DNA of 64,000 nucleotides. Origin: Dyadobacter psychrotolerans (GTDB lineage: Bacteria; Bacteroidota; Bacteroidia; Cytophagales; Spirosomataceae). Each line of letters opens with the position of its first letter. Position 1 is the first letter of the stretch. The translations under genes and the position numbers were made by a program. The DNA lies in the NCBI RefSeq assembly GCF_004349265.1, contig NZ_SMFL01000003.1, positions 558,001 through 622,000 on the forward strand, given 5' to 3'. Shown here piece by piece: positions 17,309 to 25,934 of this stretch. Below the pieces are notes generated by a model. It saw nothing but the letters and a program-made list of their open reading frames with translations, did not search any database and was not told the origin of the DNA.

Positions 17309-17926
17309 TTATTTATGCTTTCCGTGTTGCTTAGCAGGCTTTTCGAGCTCCTTGCTAAATGAACCATCTGCATTGAATAGTAATATTTTGATTTTGCTGT
17401 CTATCAGTATTCCTACGAAATATTCACCATCGGCATTTTTCGCCACTTGTTTTACTTCTGAACCTGCATAGTTAGCAGTAATATATGTTGTGATAACTGC
17501 TGGCAGTGCACTTATTTCAACTTTTGTAAGCTTTGCCTTTTTTACATGCTGTTTTAATTCTTCCTGAAATGTTCCGTCCGCTTTAAACAACAAGCCTTTT
17601 AACGTTCCGTCTGAAAGTGCAATGGCAACTACCACCCGACCCGACTCATCTTTTGCTGCATACTTAATTTCAGAACCGGCATAGGTTGTACTTATATAAG
17701 TCGTAATTGAAACTGCCAGATCAGCAGCAGCTACTTCGGTTAGTTTTCCTTTACATTTTTTTACCGTAACAGAATCGACTGCCACCGCATAACGGGCCGC
17801 AGCAGAAGAAACAACACTTTCCACGTCAGACAACTCCTCCACGGGCGTAACACTTCCATTATCCTTTTGACAGGAAACAAACCACCCGGCAGACAATAAC
17901 ACCAGCACGAAAGCAAACTTTTTCAT
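17309..17926 (-). CDS. PepSY-like lipoprotein with two tandem domains
   Basis: Predicted lipoprotein of about 205 residues. The start at 17926 (MKKFAFVLVLLSAGWFVSC) gives a normal lipobox ending in FVSC; the frame is open further to 17968. Two repeats follow: ITTYISTTYAGSEIKYAAKD and ITTYITANYAGSEVKQVAKN, each followed by a G-x-x-F/L-F-x-A-D-G-x-F-x-x-E-L motif, which is the PepSY-like (DUF2874) domain of Bacteroidota periplasmic proteins. These domains are thought to bind or inhibit partners, but no function is proven. The tail is rich in lysine and histidine. Confidence 0.85.
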   Translation of the reverse strand: MKKFAFVLVLLSAGWFVSCQKDNGSVTPVEELSDVESVVSSAAARYAVAVDSVTVKKCKGKLTEVAAADLAVSITTYISTTYAGSEIKYAAKDESGRVVVAIALSDGTLKGLLFKADGTFQEELKQHVKKAKLTKVEISALPAVITTYITANYAGSEVKQVAKNADGEYFVGILIDSKIKILLFNADGSFSKELEKPAKQHGKHK

Positions 17927-18113
17927 TTTTGTTACTAGTTTGAATGATTGAGATAAAAACCTTTTCAAACCATTACGTGACCTTCACAGAAGCTGTTGCA
18001 AGTCCGATGAAAATATTTTCAAAAATTTATTTTTAACAAAATTGCAACATAAGCAAAAACGGATGCGTAACTTAAATCAGAAATAATATCCCTGACAACT
18101 TGACGCCCTAACT

Positions 18114-18728
18114 TTGCTATTTGGAAGAAAAATATCCTTTGACGAAAACGACTTCGGGTCGGTCGTTTCTGCATGTATAGCCCGCAACAGTCAGGCGCAG
18201 CGGGTTTTGTACAAGCAATTTTTCGGTTATTCTAAAAGCATTTGCCTTCGGTATACTTCGTCTCCTGAAGAAGCAGAAGAGGTATTAAACGAAGGATTTC
18301 TGAAAGTATTTAATAATATTGAACGGTATGATTCCAGCCATCCTTTCAAAGCCTGGCTTCGGACAATTATGGTGAATACAGCCATTAGTTATTACAGGAA
18401 GCATAAAAAACACAACGAAGATATGGTCTCGCTCGAAGATGCGCCGTATCCGAGATTTGAAGAAGATATAGTGAGCCAGATAACGGCAGACGAAATTCTA
18501 AAACTGATTCAGGAAATAAAGCCTGTTTATAAAAATGTCTTTCTAATGTACGTTGTAGATGGATATAATCACAGAGAAATAGCCGAGTTACTTGAAATCA
18601 ATGAAGCAACAGTCCGGTCACATTACGTACGTGCAAGGGCAAGACTGCAGCATTTGATAAAAAAATATTACCCACATCTCTTCCCAAGTGATTGGGCTGT
18701 AAAGTCATTCAAAGGAAATGAAAACTGA
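18114..18728 (+). CDS. Sigma-70 family RNA polymerase sigma factor
   Basis: An ECF-type sigma factor of about 204 residues. Region 2 is at residues 30-95 (ICLRYTSSPEEAEEVLNEGF, LKVFNNIERYD, WLRTIMVNTAISYYRK), and region 4 is near 140-185 (YVVDGYNHREIAELLEINEA, TVRSHYVRARARLQ). The only upstream start in frame that gives a full region 1.2/2 is the TTG at 18114, which overlaps a chance-looking TAACTTTG motif, so the exact start is unsure. It overlaps the next gene by 11 bases, which implies translational coupling to the membrane protein that probably controls it. Confidence 0.9.
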   Translation: MLFGRKISFDENDFGSVVSACIARNSQAQRVLYKQFFGYSKSICLRYTSSPEEAEEVLNEGFLKVFNNIERYDSSHPFKAWLRTIMVNTAISYYRKHKKHNEDMVSLEDAPYPRFEEDIVSQITADEILKLIQEIKPVYKNVFLMYVVDGYNHREIAELLEINEATVRSHYVRARARLQHLIKKYYPHLFPSDWAVKSFKGNEN

Positions 18729-20316
18729 TAAATTTGAAAAAACTATACGCCAGAAATTAGAGAGTATCACACCAGACTTTCAAGAGGACGACTGGGCCAA
18801 AATGCAAAATTACATGCATGCCCACACTCCGCCCGGATTCTGGCAGCAGTACGGCTCCTGGCTGGGTTATGCCGCAGCGGCGTCGGTGACGACGGTTATG
18901 GCATTTTTATACATGGGACAGGTTTCTCAAACCAAAGATCTGGCAAGCGATGTTAAAAAACTTCAGAACCAGATTGAAGTTATCAAAAATGCCCCTGTCC
19001 TGGCTCCAAAAACAGATACGATTTATATTGTCCAAAAAGAAGTTTCCAAAGATCAGTTTTTTAGTGATGAAAATTCTGATTTGCAAAGGGAACCGCAGGT
19101 CACGAAAGCTGATGACCGTTTGAATAATCTGAATGAACAGCGTTTTGAAACTCCAGAAGAAAACAATCAGAACGGAATAATAAATGAGGGATTGAGAAAA
19201 CGAAACGGTTCCTCTATTGTTTCCGAAAATCCGGCTTATGCCGAAAGCAAGACTGAAATTGAGAAGGCTACCGGTGTAAATGAGAAAGTTATCAGTCAAA
19301 GAAGTAACGAAACAACCGAAAGAACATATCAACATAATCCCGAGCAAAAATCTGTCAGAGAATTTGCCGGAAATCAGTCAGGTAAAAAATCAGATGCCGC
19401 CAATAATTATTCCGGAGTTTCGGCAAAAACCCGGAGTGGACAGGATCAAAATTCGGAAACCAGCTTGGATCCGGCATCATCCATCATGGGCAAAACCTTA
19501 GGAGAAGATTTTGACCAGCTTTCTGAATTAGAATCATTGCAGTTGCCTGATAATTCCAGAAAACTGAATTATGCTCTGGCAAACCGGATGTCTGGTAAAC
19601 AGGTTAAAAGGATCTTACTGGCAAATGCTCCTGCTGCTCAAAAAACTGTTGCTGAAGATAAAAAAGTAGAAAAAACAACCAAAGCAGAAAATACGATTCC
19701 AAGATTGAATTTGAAGGTGCCCTACCGTTTCGGTGGCGGAATTCAGTTTGAAGGAGGAAATCAGGTTAAAACTGTACTGGGCGAAGTGCTGGTGTCGAAA
19801 AAATTCTCAGTTTCGACCGGTGTGAGCTGGGTCAAAATTAAACCAATGGAATTTTTCACTGAAAAGATATTTAGGGAAAAAAACCGCCAGGATTTCAAAC
19901 GGTCACATCCAAACGAAGTACCTGTTGCTTTCGAAGTACTCAATATCCAGGTGAATCCAAGTTTGGTTCAAATTCCATTAACCGTTGCTTTCAGAAATGA
20001 GCTGAAAAACGACTTTAGCTATTACGCCAGCGCAGGAACGAATATCACAGTTAAAGGGCGTGAGCAATATGCATTTGACTGTCGTCTGCCAATGCCCGGT
20101 CAGGAATTCAGGAATCAGTCTTTTGAAAAGAAAATGGATATTCCGGCTATGAACTCACTTAACCTTTCGGTTGGGATAGAGAAAACCTGGCATCCGATTG
20201 TGGTTCAGGTAGAAGGCTATCTTTACAACTACTTCAAACCCATTTCCCGTGAAAGTGCAAAGACCGGACCGGGTGTTAAATTGAAGCTTCTTTACCAGAT
20301 CGGAAGAAAAATGTAG
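18718..20316 (+). CDS. Sigma-coupled membrane protein with C-terminal beta-barrel
   Basis: A 532-residue protein overlapping the sigma gene by 11 bases. Residues 1-45 are cytoplasmic and contain a short anti-sigma-like stretch (QKLESITPDFQEDDWAKM). One transmembrane helix follows (about 48-67, GYAAAASVTTVMAFLYMGQV), then a coiled coil (about 72-92), a long polar linker rich in N, E, K and S (about 105-325), and from about 335 an alternating beta-strand region (YRFGGGIQFEGG, ISVSTGVSWVKI, LTVAFRNELKNDFSYYASAG, GVKLKLLYQIGRKM) that looks like an outer-membrane barrel. If right, it spans both membranes and could sense the envelope and hold the sigma factor. The family is not named with confidence. 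Confidence 0.6.
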   Translation: MKTDKFEKTIRQKLESITPDFQEDDWAKMQNYMHAHTPPGFWQQYGSWLGYAAAASVTTVMAFLYMGQVSQTKDLASDVKKLQNQIEVIKNAPVLAPKTDTIYIVQKEVSKDQFFSDENSDLQREPQVTKADDRLNNLNEQRFETPEENNQNGIINEGLRKRNGSSIVSENPAYAESKTEIEKATGVNEKVISQRSNETTERTYQHNPEQKSVREFAGNQSGKKSDAANNYSGVSAKTRSGQDQNSETSLDPASSIMGKTLGEDFDQLSELESLQLPDNSRKLNYALANRMSGKQVKRILLANAPAAQKTVAEDKKVEKTTKAENTIPRLNLKVPYRFGGGIQFEGGNQVKTVLGEVLVSKKFSVSTGVSWVKIKPMEFFTEKIFREKNRQDFKRSHPNEVPVAFEVLNIQVNPSLVQIPLTVAFRNELKNDFSYYASAGTNITVKGREQYAFDCRLPMPGQEFRNQSFEKKMDIPAMNSLNLSVGIEKTWHPIVVQVEGYLYNYFKPISRESAKTGPGVKLKLLYQIGRKM

Positions 20317-20346
20317 GCCAATTCTCAGCGATTCCGATTGGGATAG

Positions 20347-20378
20347 TTGAGAATTTCGCCTGAAAAGCTCTATTTTTG
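20347..20378 (+). promoter_or_regulatory. Promoter of the Ppx/GppA gene
   Basis: TTG at 20347 and TATTTTTG at 20371 are separated by 21 bases, fitting the Bacteroidota consensus, 30 bases before the TTG start codon of the gene. Confidence 0.45.
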
Positions 20379-20407
20379 GCCTTTCTTTACTCCATTACTT
20401 ATCGCTT

Positions 20408-21292
20408 TTGAAATTCGCTGCAATTGATATAGGATCAAACGGTGCCCGTATGCAAATATCTTCGGTATTGCAGGACGAGGGTGTAACACGTTTGAAAAAA
20501 GTTGAATACGTTAGATTTCCACTGCGACTGGGTCATGACGTTTTTACACAGGGCAGGATTTCTGCGATGAGTGAAGATCGTATGATGAAGCTGATGCTTG
20601 CTTACCAGCTTTTAATGGAACTGCATGAAGTAGACGATTATATGGCTTGCTCAACCTCCGCAATGCGCGAAGCTGATAATGGTCATCAGGTTCGGGAGCA
20701 CATTGAGCAAAGAACCGGCATACATATCCAGATTATTGATGGCCAGCGGGAAGCCGAGCTTGTTAATAATGTGGTTGTCAAGTCACTGGGTGAGGGACAA
20801 TATATTCACATCGATGTGGGTGGAGGAAGTACAGAACTTAACCTTTATAAGGATCGCAAGAAAATCATAGCCAAGTCTTTTAAATTAGGCTCTGTAAGGC
20901 TTTTGGAAGGTAAAGAATCCAAAAATATCTGGCCAAAAGTGAAGGAATGGATTACTGACAATGTAGACTATTCTGAACCAATTCAGGCAGTAGGAACAGG
21001 CGGTAATATCAACAAACTTTTTGATCTTTCTTCGAAACTAAGCGAAAGCTCCACCAGTCTGGAGGAGATTGAACGCATGAGAGATTATATTGCTCAGTTC
21101 TCTCTCGAAGAAAGAATCAACAAATTACAGTTAAATCCCGATCGCGCCGATGTGATTGTACCAGCCGGAGATATTTATACCTCTGCTATGAAATGGGCTG
21201 GCGCTAATATTATACATGTCCCGGATGTTGGTCTTAAGGATGGGATGCTGCAGCTATTGTATGAAAAGACATTACGCAAAAAGAAGGCCTGA
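20408..21292 (+). CDS. Ppx/GppA-type phosphatase
   Basis: A 294-residue member of the exopolyphosphatase / guanosine pentaphosphate phosphatase family, of the short type with only the actin-like ATPase fold. Phosphate-binding loops are KFAAIDIGSNGARMQI at the N-terminus and YIHIDVGGGSTELNLY near residue 135; CSTSAMREADN and VPAGDIYTSAMKWA are also typical. Substrate (polyphosphate or pppGpp) cannot be told from sequence. The start is TTG at 20408, needed to include the first phosphate loop. The stop codon lies in the loop of the terminator hairpin. Confidence 0.9.
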   Translation: MKFAAIDIGSNGARMQISSVLQDEGVTRLKKVEYVRFPLRLGHDVFTQGRISAMSEDRMMKLMLAYQLLMELHEVDDYMACSTSAMREADNGHQVREHIEQRTGIHIQIIDGQREAELVNNVVVKSLGEGQYIHIDVGGGSTELNLYKDRKKIIAKSFKLGSVRLLEGKESKNIWPKVKEWITDNVDYSEPIQAVGTGGNINKLFDLSSKLSESSTSLEEIERMRDYIAQFSLEERINKLQLNPDRADVIVPAGDIYTSAMKWAGANIIHVPDVGLKDGMLQLLYEKTLRKKKA

Positions 21293-21307
21293 TGGGCCTT
21301 CTTTTTG
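21281..21307 (+). terminator. Bidirectional terminator containing a stop codon
   Basis: AAGAAGGCC and GGCCTTCTT form a perfect 9-base stem around a 5-base loop that holds the TGA stop of the Ppx/GppA gene, followed by TTTTT. It is T-tailed in both directions and also serves the convergent SxtJ-like operon. Confidence 0.8.
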
Positions 21308-21322
21308 GTTTTTAGGAGTTAT

Positions 21323-21685
21323 TTACCAGACCTGTTCGAGATCCTTTCCCGTGTATTTGTGATTCCGCTCTACAAAAACGGTCTTTTTACTTTCTCTTTT
21401 TAACGAAAGAAGATTTTTCTTCCCAAGTCTTGATACGATTGCAACAGGAAACAGTATTACAAAAAATACGATCGACAGAAGTATTCTTCCGTTAATAGCA
21501 CCTAAGATTTCTGCTATTTTGTACCATCCTTTCACAATCAAATCCCCCGCCGCCGGAATTGCAATACTTATAATCCCGACAAACGCAGCGGCAAAAAGGA
21601 GATATTTCGATTTGAAAATAAAATATAATACTACGAGGCCAGTAACAATAACAAGCTGAGCCTTAACCTTATCCGATTCACTCAT
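21323..21685 (-). CDS. SxtJ-like membrane protein
   Basis: About 120 residues from the ATG at 21685 (MSESDKVKAQLVIVTGLVVL); the frame is open to 21712 but the extension is not needed. Two or three hydrophobic stretches (about 9-50 and 66-88) and a basic C-terminal tail (RLGKKNLLSLKRESKKTVFV, HKYTGKDLEQVW) match the SxtJ family, named from the saxitoxin cluster where it sits beside the O-carbamoyltransferase SxtI. Role unknown. Last gene of a four-gene operon that starts with a carbamoyltransferase. Confidence 0.75.
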   Translation of the reverse strand: MSESDKVKAQLVIVTGLVVLYFIFKSKYLLFAAAFVGIISIAIPAAGDLIVKGWYKIAEILGAINGRILLSIVFFVILFPVAIVSRLGKKNLLSLKRESKKTVFVERNHKYTGKDLEQVW

Positions 21686-21769
21686 TTTATAATTTATAAT
21701 GAAGTAAAACAATATAAACTGTCTTACTTCGCGTATGACTCATTAAAACCCCGTCTCTAACCGGGTAAA

Positions 21770-21919
21770 TTAAAACAGTGTATAAATAAAAGGAGCAACC
21801 GCAGAACCACCGCCAATCACAATCAGCACACCAATTAATAACAATACGAAAATTACCGGAGCGAGCCACCATTTTTTACGCTCTTTCATAAATGAGAATA
21901 AGTCTGTCAAAAATTCCAT
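21770..21919 (-). CDS. DUF5989 family 49-residue membrane protein
   Basis: A short gene coding for MEFLTDLFSFMKERKKWWLA followed by a transmembrane helix (PVIFVLLLIGVLIVIGGGSA) and the ending VAPFIYTLF. The ERKKWWLAP and SAxAPFIYTLF motifs are the DUF5989 signature. Genes of this family sit beside SxtJ and carbamoyltransferase genes and probably correspond to SxtK of saxitoxin clusters. Function is unknown; a small membrane adaptor for the carbamoyltransferase is a reasonable guess. It lies 84 bases from the SxtJ-like start, on the same strand. Confidence 0.85.
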   Translation of the reverse strand: MEFLTDLFSFMKERKKWWLAPVIFVLLLIGVLIVIGGGSAVAPFIYTLF

Positions 21920-21979
21920 CTCTTCTTAAGTTTTAAATTAAAGTGATTTTTTTACTATCCTGAAACCTCTTATGTTCCG

Positions 21980-23092
21980 TTATTTTATAATATGCGTAAG
22001 CTTTTCAGCAATTATAGCATTAAGCTGAGGACTGCCATGTCCATCGTTTTTACCTACAACGCGGTCCTTTTCAGGAATATTTGCAATCTCCTTGTTTAAG
22101 GTGACAACTGTAACACCGTTTTTCTTAAGAAAATCTTCAACCGGGCGGGTGTAACCTGCACTTTTTTCTGCCTGAAACAAAAACGGAATAAATACAGCAT
22201 ACATTTTTGCACCAGTACTGTCGCGATATGCCAGTATTTCAGACATATCTCTCAAGTGTGCATTCAGTACAGTCGTGTCCGTATAAGCAGTTTGAACAAA
22301 ATTTTCGAATGTACTGAAAGAAGCATGGGGAAGCTGCCAATAAATAAAATTAGGAAGATAAAAGCGTTTCACTAATGTAAGCGCCGGCCCTTTCAAATCA
22401 GCATACGGTTCAGTTCCGGAAAGAGATAACCCCTTCTCGCGACCTACCTTTTCCACGTCATTAGGAAAATATTGTAAAACGATCACATCTGGTTTAACCG
22501 GAAATTCTTTTAATCTCTTTGCTTCATCACGTGTATCAGCGCCGGAAACTCCCAGGTTGTAAACATTATATTCCTTACCCAACCTGCTTCCGACAATGTT
22601 TGAGAATCTTTCATCAACCGTTTTAAGACCATGTCCTGCGGCAAAAGAATCTCCAATAAAAAGCATATTCCTTTTCGTCGAAGATGAGTCTATTTCCTTA
22701 TCATGATAACCGAGTGCATTTAAAGGATGCCAATATTTCTCCCACCATATCTGAGACGCTTTGGATAAGACGCCTTCATGACTTTGCGGGATATACATAA
22801 AGATTATCTCCAGAAATATTAAAGTCACTACCAACGGTATTGTTATCGTCACAACATTAGCGAGGAGCCCCTTTGCCTTACTTTTGACGACACCATAATA
22901 AAAGATCCGCAGTATCTCAATAATAAATAAGAGCCAGAAGGCTACTTTGGAAAGCCGTATAAACCAGTTATCACTTTGCGGAAAACCCGGATATTGAAAT
23001 GTTACCTGAAATTTATCAGGATAAAAAAGAAATAAAAAAAGAATAAAAAGGAAGAACAGCCGAAACAGGCTACTCACAATTTTTGAAGTCAT
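21980..23092 (-). CDS. Membrane-anchored SGNH/GDSL-like hydrolase
   Basis: A 370-residue protein with three N-terminal hydrophobic segments (about 5-24, 44-68 and 75-103) and an SGNH hydrolase domain from about residue 140. The nucleophile block is LFIGDSFAAGHG; the glycine and asparagine blocks are GVSGADTRDE and FPNDVEKVG; the catalytic Asp-x-x-His is likely KNDGHGSPQLN near the C-terminus. Such anchored SGNH proteins act as acyl-transferases or esterases on glycans. Being in the same operon as a carbamoyltransferase suggests two modifications of the same surface or secreted molecule. Confidence 0.85.
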   Translation of the reverse strand: MTSKIVSSLFRLFFLFILFLFLFYPDKFQVTFQYPGFPQSDNWFIRLSKVAFWLLFIIEILRIFYYGVVKSKAKGLLANVVTITIPLVVTLIFLEIIFMYIPQSHEGVLSKASQIWWEKYWHPLNALGYHDKEIDSSSTKRNMLFIGDSFAAGHGLKTVDERFSNIVGSRLGKEYNVYNLGVSGADTRDEAKRLKEFPVKPDVIVLQYFPNDVEKVGREKGLSLSGTEPYADLKGPALTLVKRFYLPNFIYWQLPHASFSTFENFVQTAYTDTTVLNAHLRDMSEILAYRDSTGAKMYAVFIPFLFQAEKSAGYTRPVEDFLKKNGVTVVTLNKEIANIPEKDRVVGKNDGHGSPQLNAIIAEKLTHIIK

Positions 23093-23125
23093 CGGTAACG
23101 AAAATTAACTTAACAAGATTGATAA

Positions 23126-24988
23126 TTAATCAAGGACAAACTCCTCTTTCCAGTTATCTTTTTCCAGCCATTCAGGTTGTTTTTTCTTATCAAAAATAAA
23201 ATTCCCGACCACCAGATAATCCATTTCAGTACGCATGAAACAACGGTACGCATCGTTTGGCGTACAAACGATCGGTTCACCACGCACATTAAAGCTCGTA
23301 TTTACTACAACTGCATAACCTGTCAGTTCCTTAAACGAATTGATAAGCTCCCAATATCTCGGATTGGTTTCCTTATGAACTGTCTGGATCCGGGCCGAAT
23401 AATCAATATGTGTAATCGAAGGTAAATCTGACCGTGAATAATAGAGCTTATCACGAAGATCCATTCCGTCGTAATTTTCAGGAAGCTCATTTCTCCTGTT
23501 TTCAGCAACGGGATGCACAAGCAACATGTATGGTGAGATACCATCATAGTCAAAGTATTCTGCGCAGTCATCAGCCAATACCGAAGGTGCAAATGGGCGG
23601 AACGACTCGCGGTACTTAATCTTTAGATTCAGCTTCTTTTGCATTTCCTCGTTTCTCGGATCACCAAGAATACTCCGCCCTCCCAGGGCACGAGGTCCAA
23701 ATTCCATTCGTCCCTGAATCCAGCCAACTACATTTCCTTCGGAAAGTAACCTGGCCGCCTCAACAGAAAGGTCTTTAAAATTCTCAAAGTGGGTAAATAT
23801 TGCCCTATATTTTTTGGCAGTAAGTTCTACATCCAGATCCGAAAAAGTAGGTCCTAAATAAGACCCGCGCATAGCATCGGCCTTCCAGGTTATTTTTCTT
23901 TCTTTTTCAAAATAAATATGGTAGGCCGCAAGAGCAGCACCCAGTGCTCCGCCTGCATCGCCGGCTGCCGGCTGTATAAATATATCTTTAAAGACTCCCG
24001 CCTTTTGAAGCTTACCATTTGATACACAGTTCAATGCAACTCCTCCTGCCATGCACAGATAGTCCGCACCGGTAAGCCTTTTTGCTTCTTTTGCCATCCG
24101 GACAACCGCTTCCTCAGTAATATTCTGAATAGCCAATCCCAGGTTACAGTGAATACTTTCCAGGGCATCCTCAGGTTTTCTCGTTTTAAAACCAAAAAGT
24201 TCTTCCCACTTATGTTCGTTGACCATTTTCAATCCGGTAGCATAATCAAAATAATCCTGATTAAGCCAGACTGAGCCATCTTCCTTTAACTCAACAAGTT
24301 CTTTGAGAATGATATCTTCGTAACGTTTGATATCCGGTGAAGAAGGATTTCCGTATGGAGCCAGCCCCATAAGTTTATACTCTCCGGAATTGACACGAAA
24401 GCCCAAAAAGTAGGTGAATGCGGAGTATAAAAGTCCCAGTGAATGCGGAAAACGTAATTCTTTTAAAATACTGATATCCTTTCCTTCTCCCAAACAAATC
24501 GACGCTGTTGCCCACTCCCCAACTCCGTCAATTGTAAGTATTGCCGATTTTTCATAAGGAGACGGATAGTATGCACTGGCAGCATGAGAAAGGTGATGCT
24601 CCGGAAACAGAATCTTAACCTTCTTTTTCTTGTCATATCCCAATTTCTCTAACTCCTCATTTATCAGTCTTTTAAGAAACATTTTTTCTTTAATCCAAAC
24701 GGGCATTGCCGTCAGGAAAGATCTTATCCCTTTGGGAGCAAAGGCATAATAGGTTTCTAATAATCGTTCGAATTTGAGTAATGGTTTATCGTAAAAAACA
24801 ATGGCGTCCAGGTCGTTCAGGGTAACACCACTGTATTCCAAACAAAATTTAATTGCTTCTGATGGAAATCCCGGATCGTGTTTTTTACGGGTAAAGCGCT
24901 CTTCCTGAGCCGCTGCAACAATCTCACCATTATCTATCAGAGCAGCTGCAGAATCATGGTAAAATGCTGATATTCCTAATATTGTCAT
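23126..24988 (-). CDS. NodU/SxtI-type O-carbamoyltransferase
   Basis: A 620-residue enzyme that would transfer a carbamoyl group from carbamoyl phosphate to a hydroxyl via carbamoyl-AMP. The N-terminal Kae1-like domain opens with ILGISAFYHDSAAALIDNGE and includes the metal-binding HHLSHAASAYYPSPY and AILTIDGVGEWATAS; the C-terminal YrdC-like and TobZ-like part shows EFGPRALGGRSILGDPRN and VVNTSFNVRGEPIVCTP. All family motifs are intact. It heads a four-gene operon with SGNH hydrolase, DUF5989 and SxtJ-like proteins. The acceptor is unknown; no polyketide, sugar or exosortase gene lies in the window. Confidence 0.95.
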   Translation of the reverse strand: MTILGISAFYHDSAAALIDNGEIVAAAQEERFTRKKHDPGFPSEAIKFCLEYSGVTLNDLDAIVFYDKPLLKFERLLETYYAFAPKGIRSFLTAMPVWIKEKMFLKRLINEELEKLGYDKKKKVKILFPEHHLSHAASAYYPSPYEKSAILTIDGVGEWATASICLGEGKDISILKELRFPHSLGLLYSAFTYFLGFRVNSGEYKLMGLAPYGNPSSPDIKRYEDIILKELVELKEDGSVWLNQDYFDYATGLKMVNEHKWEELFGFKTRKPEDALESIHCNLGLAIQNITEEAVVRMAKEAKRLTGADYLCMAGGVALNCVSNGKLQKAGVFKDIFIQPAAGDAGGALGAALAAYHIYFEKERKITWKADAMRGSYLGPTFSDLDVELTAKKYRAIFTHFENFKDLSVEAARLLSEGNVVGWIQGRMEFGPRALGGRSILGDPRNEEMQKKLNLKIKYRESFRPFAPSVLADDCAEYFDYDGISPYMLLVHPVAENRRNELPENYDGMDLRDKLYYSRSDLPSITHIDYSARIQTVHKETNPRYWELINSFKELTGYAVVVNTSFNVRGEPIVCTPNDAYRCFMRTEMDYLVVGNFIFDKKKQPEWLEKDNWKEEFVLD

Positions 24989-25124
24989 TTACTTTTTTAT
25001 AATAATATTACCCAAACTTTTAAAGGAATGCGGAAGGGTAAAGCGATGAAAGTGTGTATAAGTATCTTCTGATTATCAGATCATTAATAATGAGCAACAC
25101 TCAAAACTTCATGACTTGAGACAT

Positions 25125-25132
25125 CAAAGTTA
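25125..25132 (-). promoter_or_regulatory. Possible -7 element of the carbamoyltransferase operon
   Basis: On the minus strand this reads TAACTTTG, a consensus -7 element, 137 bases before the carbamoyltransferase start; a second candidate TACTTTTG is at 25134-25141. Neither has a -33 TTTG at ideal spacing. Confidence 0.3.
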
Positions 25133-25218
25133 GCAAAAGTAGTAACAACTTTAATACCAATGACTAACATTAATAAAAAGAATAGTTCAATTTATTATTT
25201 TGTGGTTATACGTTCTTC

Positions 25219-25614
25219 CTATAAAGAGTCAACAAGGATTTTGGTCGGTTTATGAGTTTCATCCAACGCTACAAAAGTAAAAATTCCTGTAACTGCCTTC
25301 TCACGACCTTCCAGATACATTTGTTCCACAAAAATATCCACCCGGACCTTCATACTTGTATTTCCTACATGCTCTACTCTACCGACCAATTCAATTATCG
25401 TTCCAGCAGGAATCGGATGGGTAAAATCAATACGATCGGAGGAGACTGTTACGCAGCGCAGCCTTGAAAATCTCGTCGCAGCTATAAACGCCACTTCATC
25501 CATCATCGACAAAGCGGTCCCACCAAAAAGGGTATCGTAGTGATTTGTGTTATTTGGAAAAACGGTTTTAAAAACACGTGTTTCAGACTGATTTATTTTT
25601 TCTTCTAAGGTCAT
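25219..25614 (-). CDS. Acyl-CoA thioesterase (hotdog fold)
   Basis: A 131-residue single-hotdog protein of the YciA/acyl-CoA hydrolase group, cytoplasmic. The core NHYDTLFGGTALSMMDEVAF carries the catalytic aspartate/asparagine helix, followed by IDFTHPIPAGTIIELVGRVE and MKVRVDIFVEQMYLEGREKA. It would cleave acyl-CoA to free acid and CoA; chain preference cannot be told. It stands alone. Confidence 0.92.
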   Translation of the reverse strand: MTLEEKINQSETRVFKTVFPNNTNHYDTLFGGTALSMMDEVAFIAATRFSRLRCVTVSSDRIDFTHPIPAGTIIELVGRVEHVGNTSMKVRVDIFVEQMYLEGREKAVTGIFTFVALDETHKPTKILVDSL

Positions 25615-25652
25615 CTTGATTATGGATTCTGTTGTAAGCCGTTGATAAAAGA

Positions 25653-25682
25653 AATCTCCCGGCGAGAAAACACCGGGAGATT
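25653..25682 (-). terminator. Terminator-like hairpin upstream of the thioesterase
   Basis: AATCTCCCGG and CCGGGAGATT form a perfect 10-base stem with a 10-base loop. On the minus strand TCTTTTATC follows. It isolates the thioesterase gene from upstream transcription. Confidence 0.55.
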
Positions 25683-25879
25683 ATAAAAATTTGATATTAA
25701 ATCCTGTTTATTGCTCCACTTCTACTTATTCGCGAAGCAAGTTAGCAGCAGAAATCATATTCCGCAATGGAGCCTATGTTTCCGCCCATTTTCTGGTTTT
25801 CAATCCACAACATTATCAAACTGATTATTTCCAATTGAATCACTCGTAATGTCTTTTTATTCCTGAAAAAAGATAACAC

Positions 25880-25912
25880 AAAAAGGGCAGGTAAATTAAT
25901 ACCCGCCCTTTT
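25880..25912 (-). terminator. Terminator of the NmrA-like gene
   Basis: AAAAGGGC and GCCCTTTT pair, extended by GGT/ACC after one mismatch; on the minus strand a T run follows. It lies 22 bases past the stop codon. Confidence 0.7.
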
Positions 25913-25934
25913 CGATATTTCAATTTCAGGTCAA

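Larger units (their letters stand above)
25615..25934. other. Gene-free stretch with two hairpins
   Basis: I see no gene here. A short minus-strand frame exists but lacks a start context or protein-like make-up. The stretch contains the two intrinsic terminators listed separately, both oriented to stop minus-strand transcripts from the NmrA-like gene. Confidence 0.5.

Noticed and set aside
18109-18116. TAACTTTG as promoter of the sigma factor gene
   Set aside because: It overlaps the only sensible start codon at 18114, so a transcript from it would miss the start; no -33 element at proper spacing.
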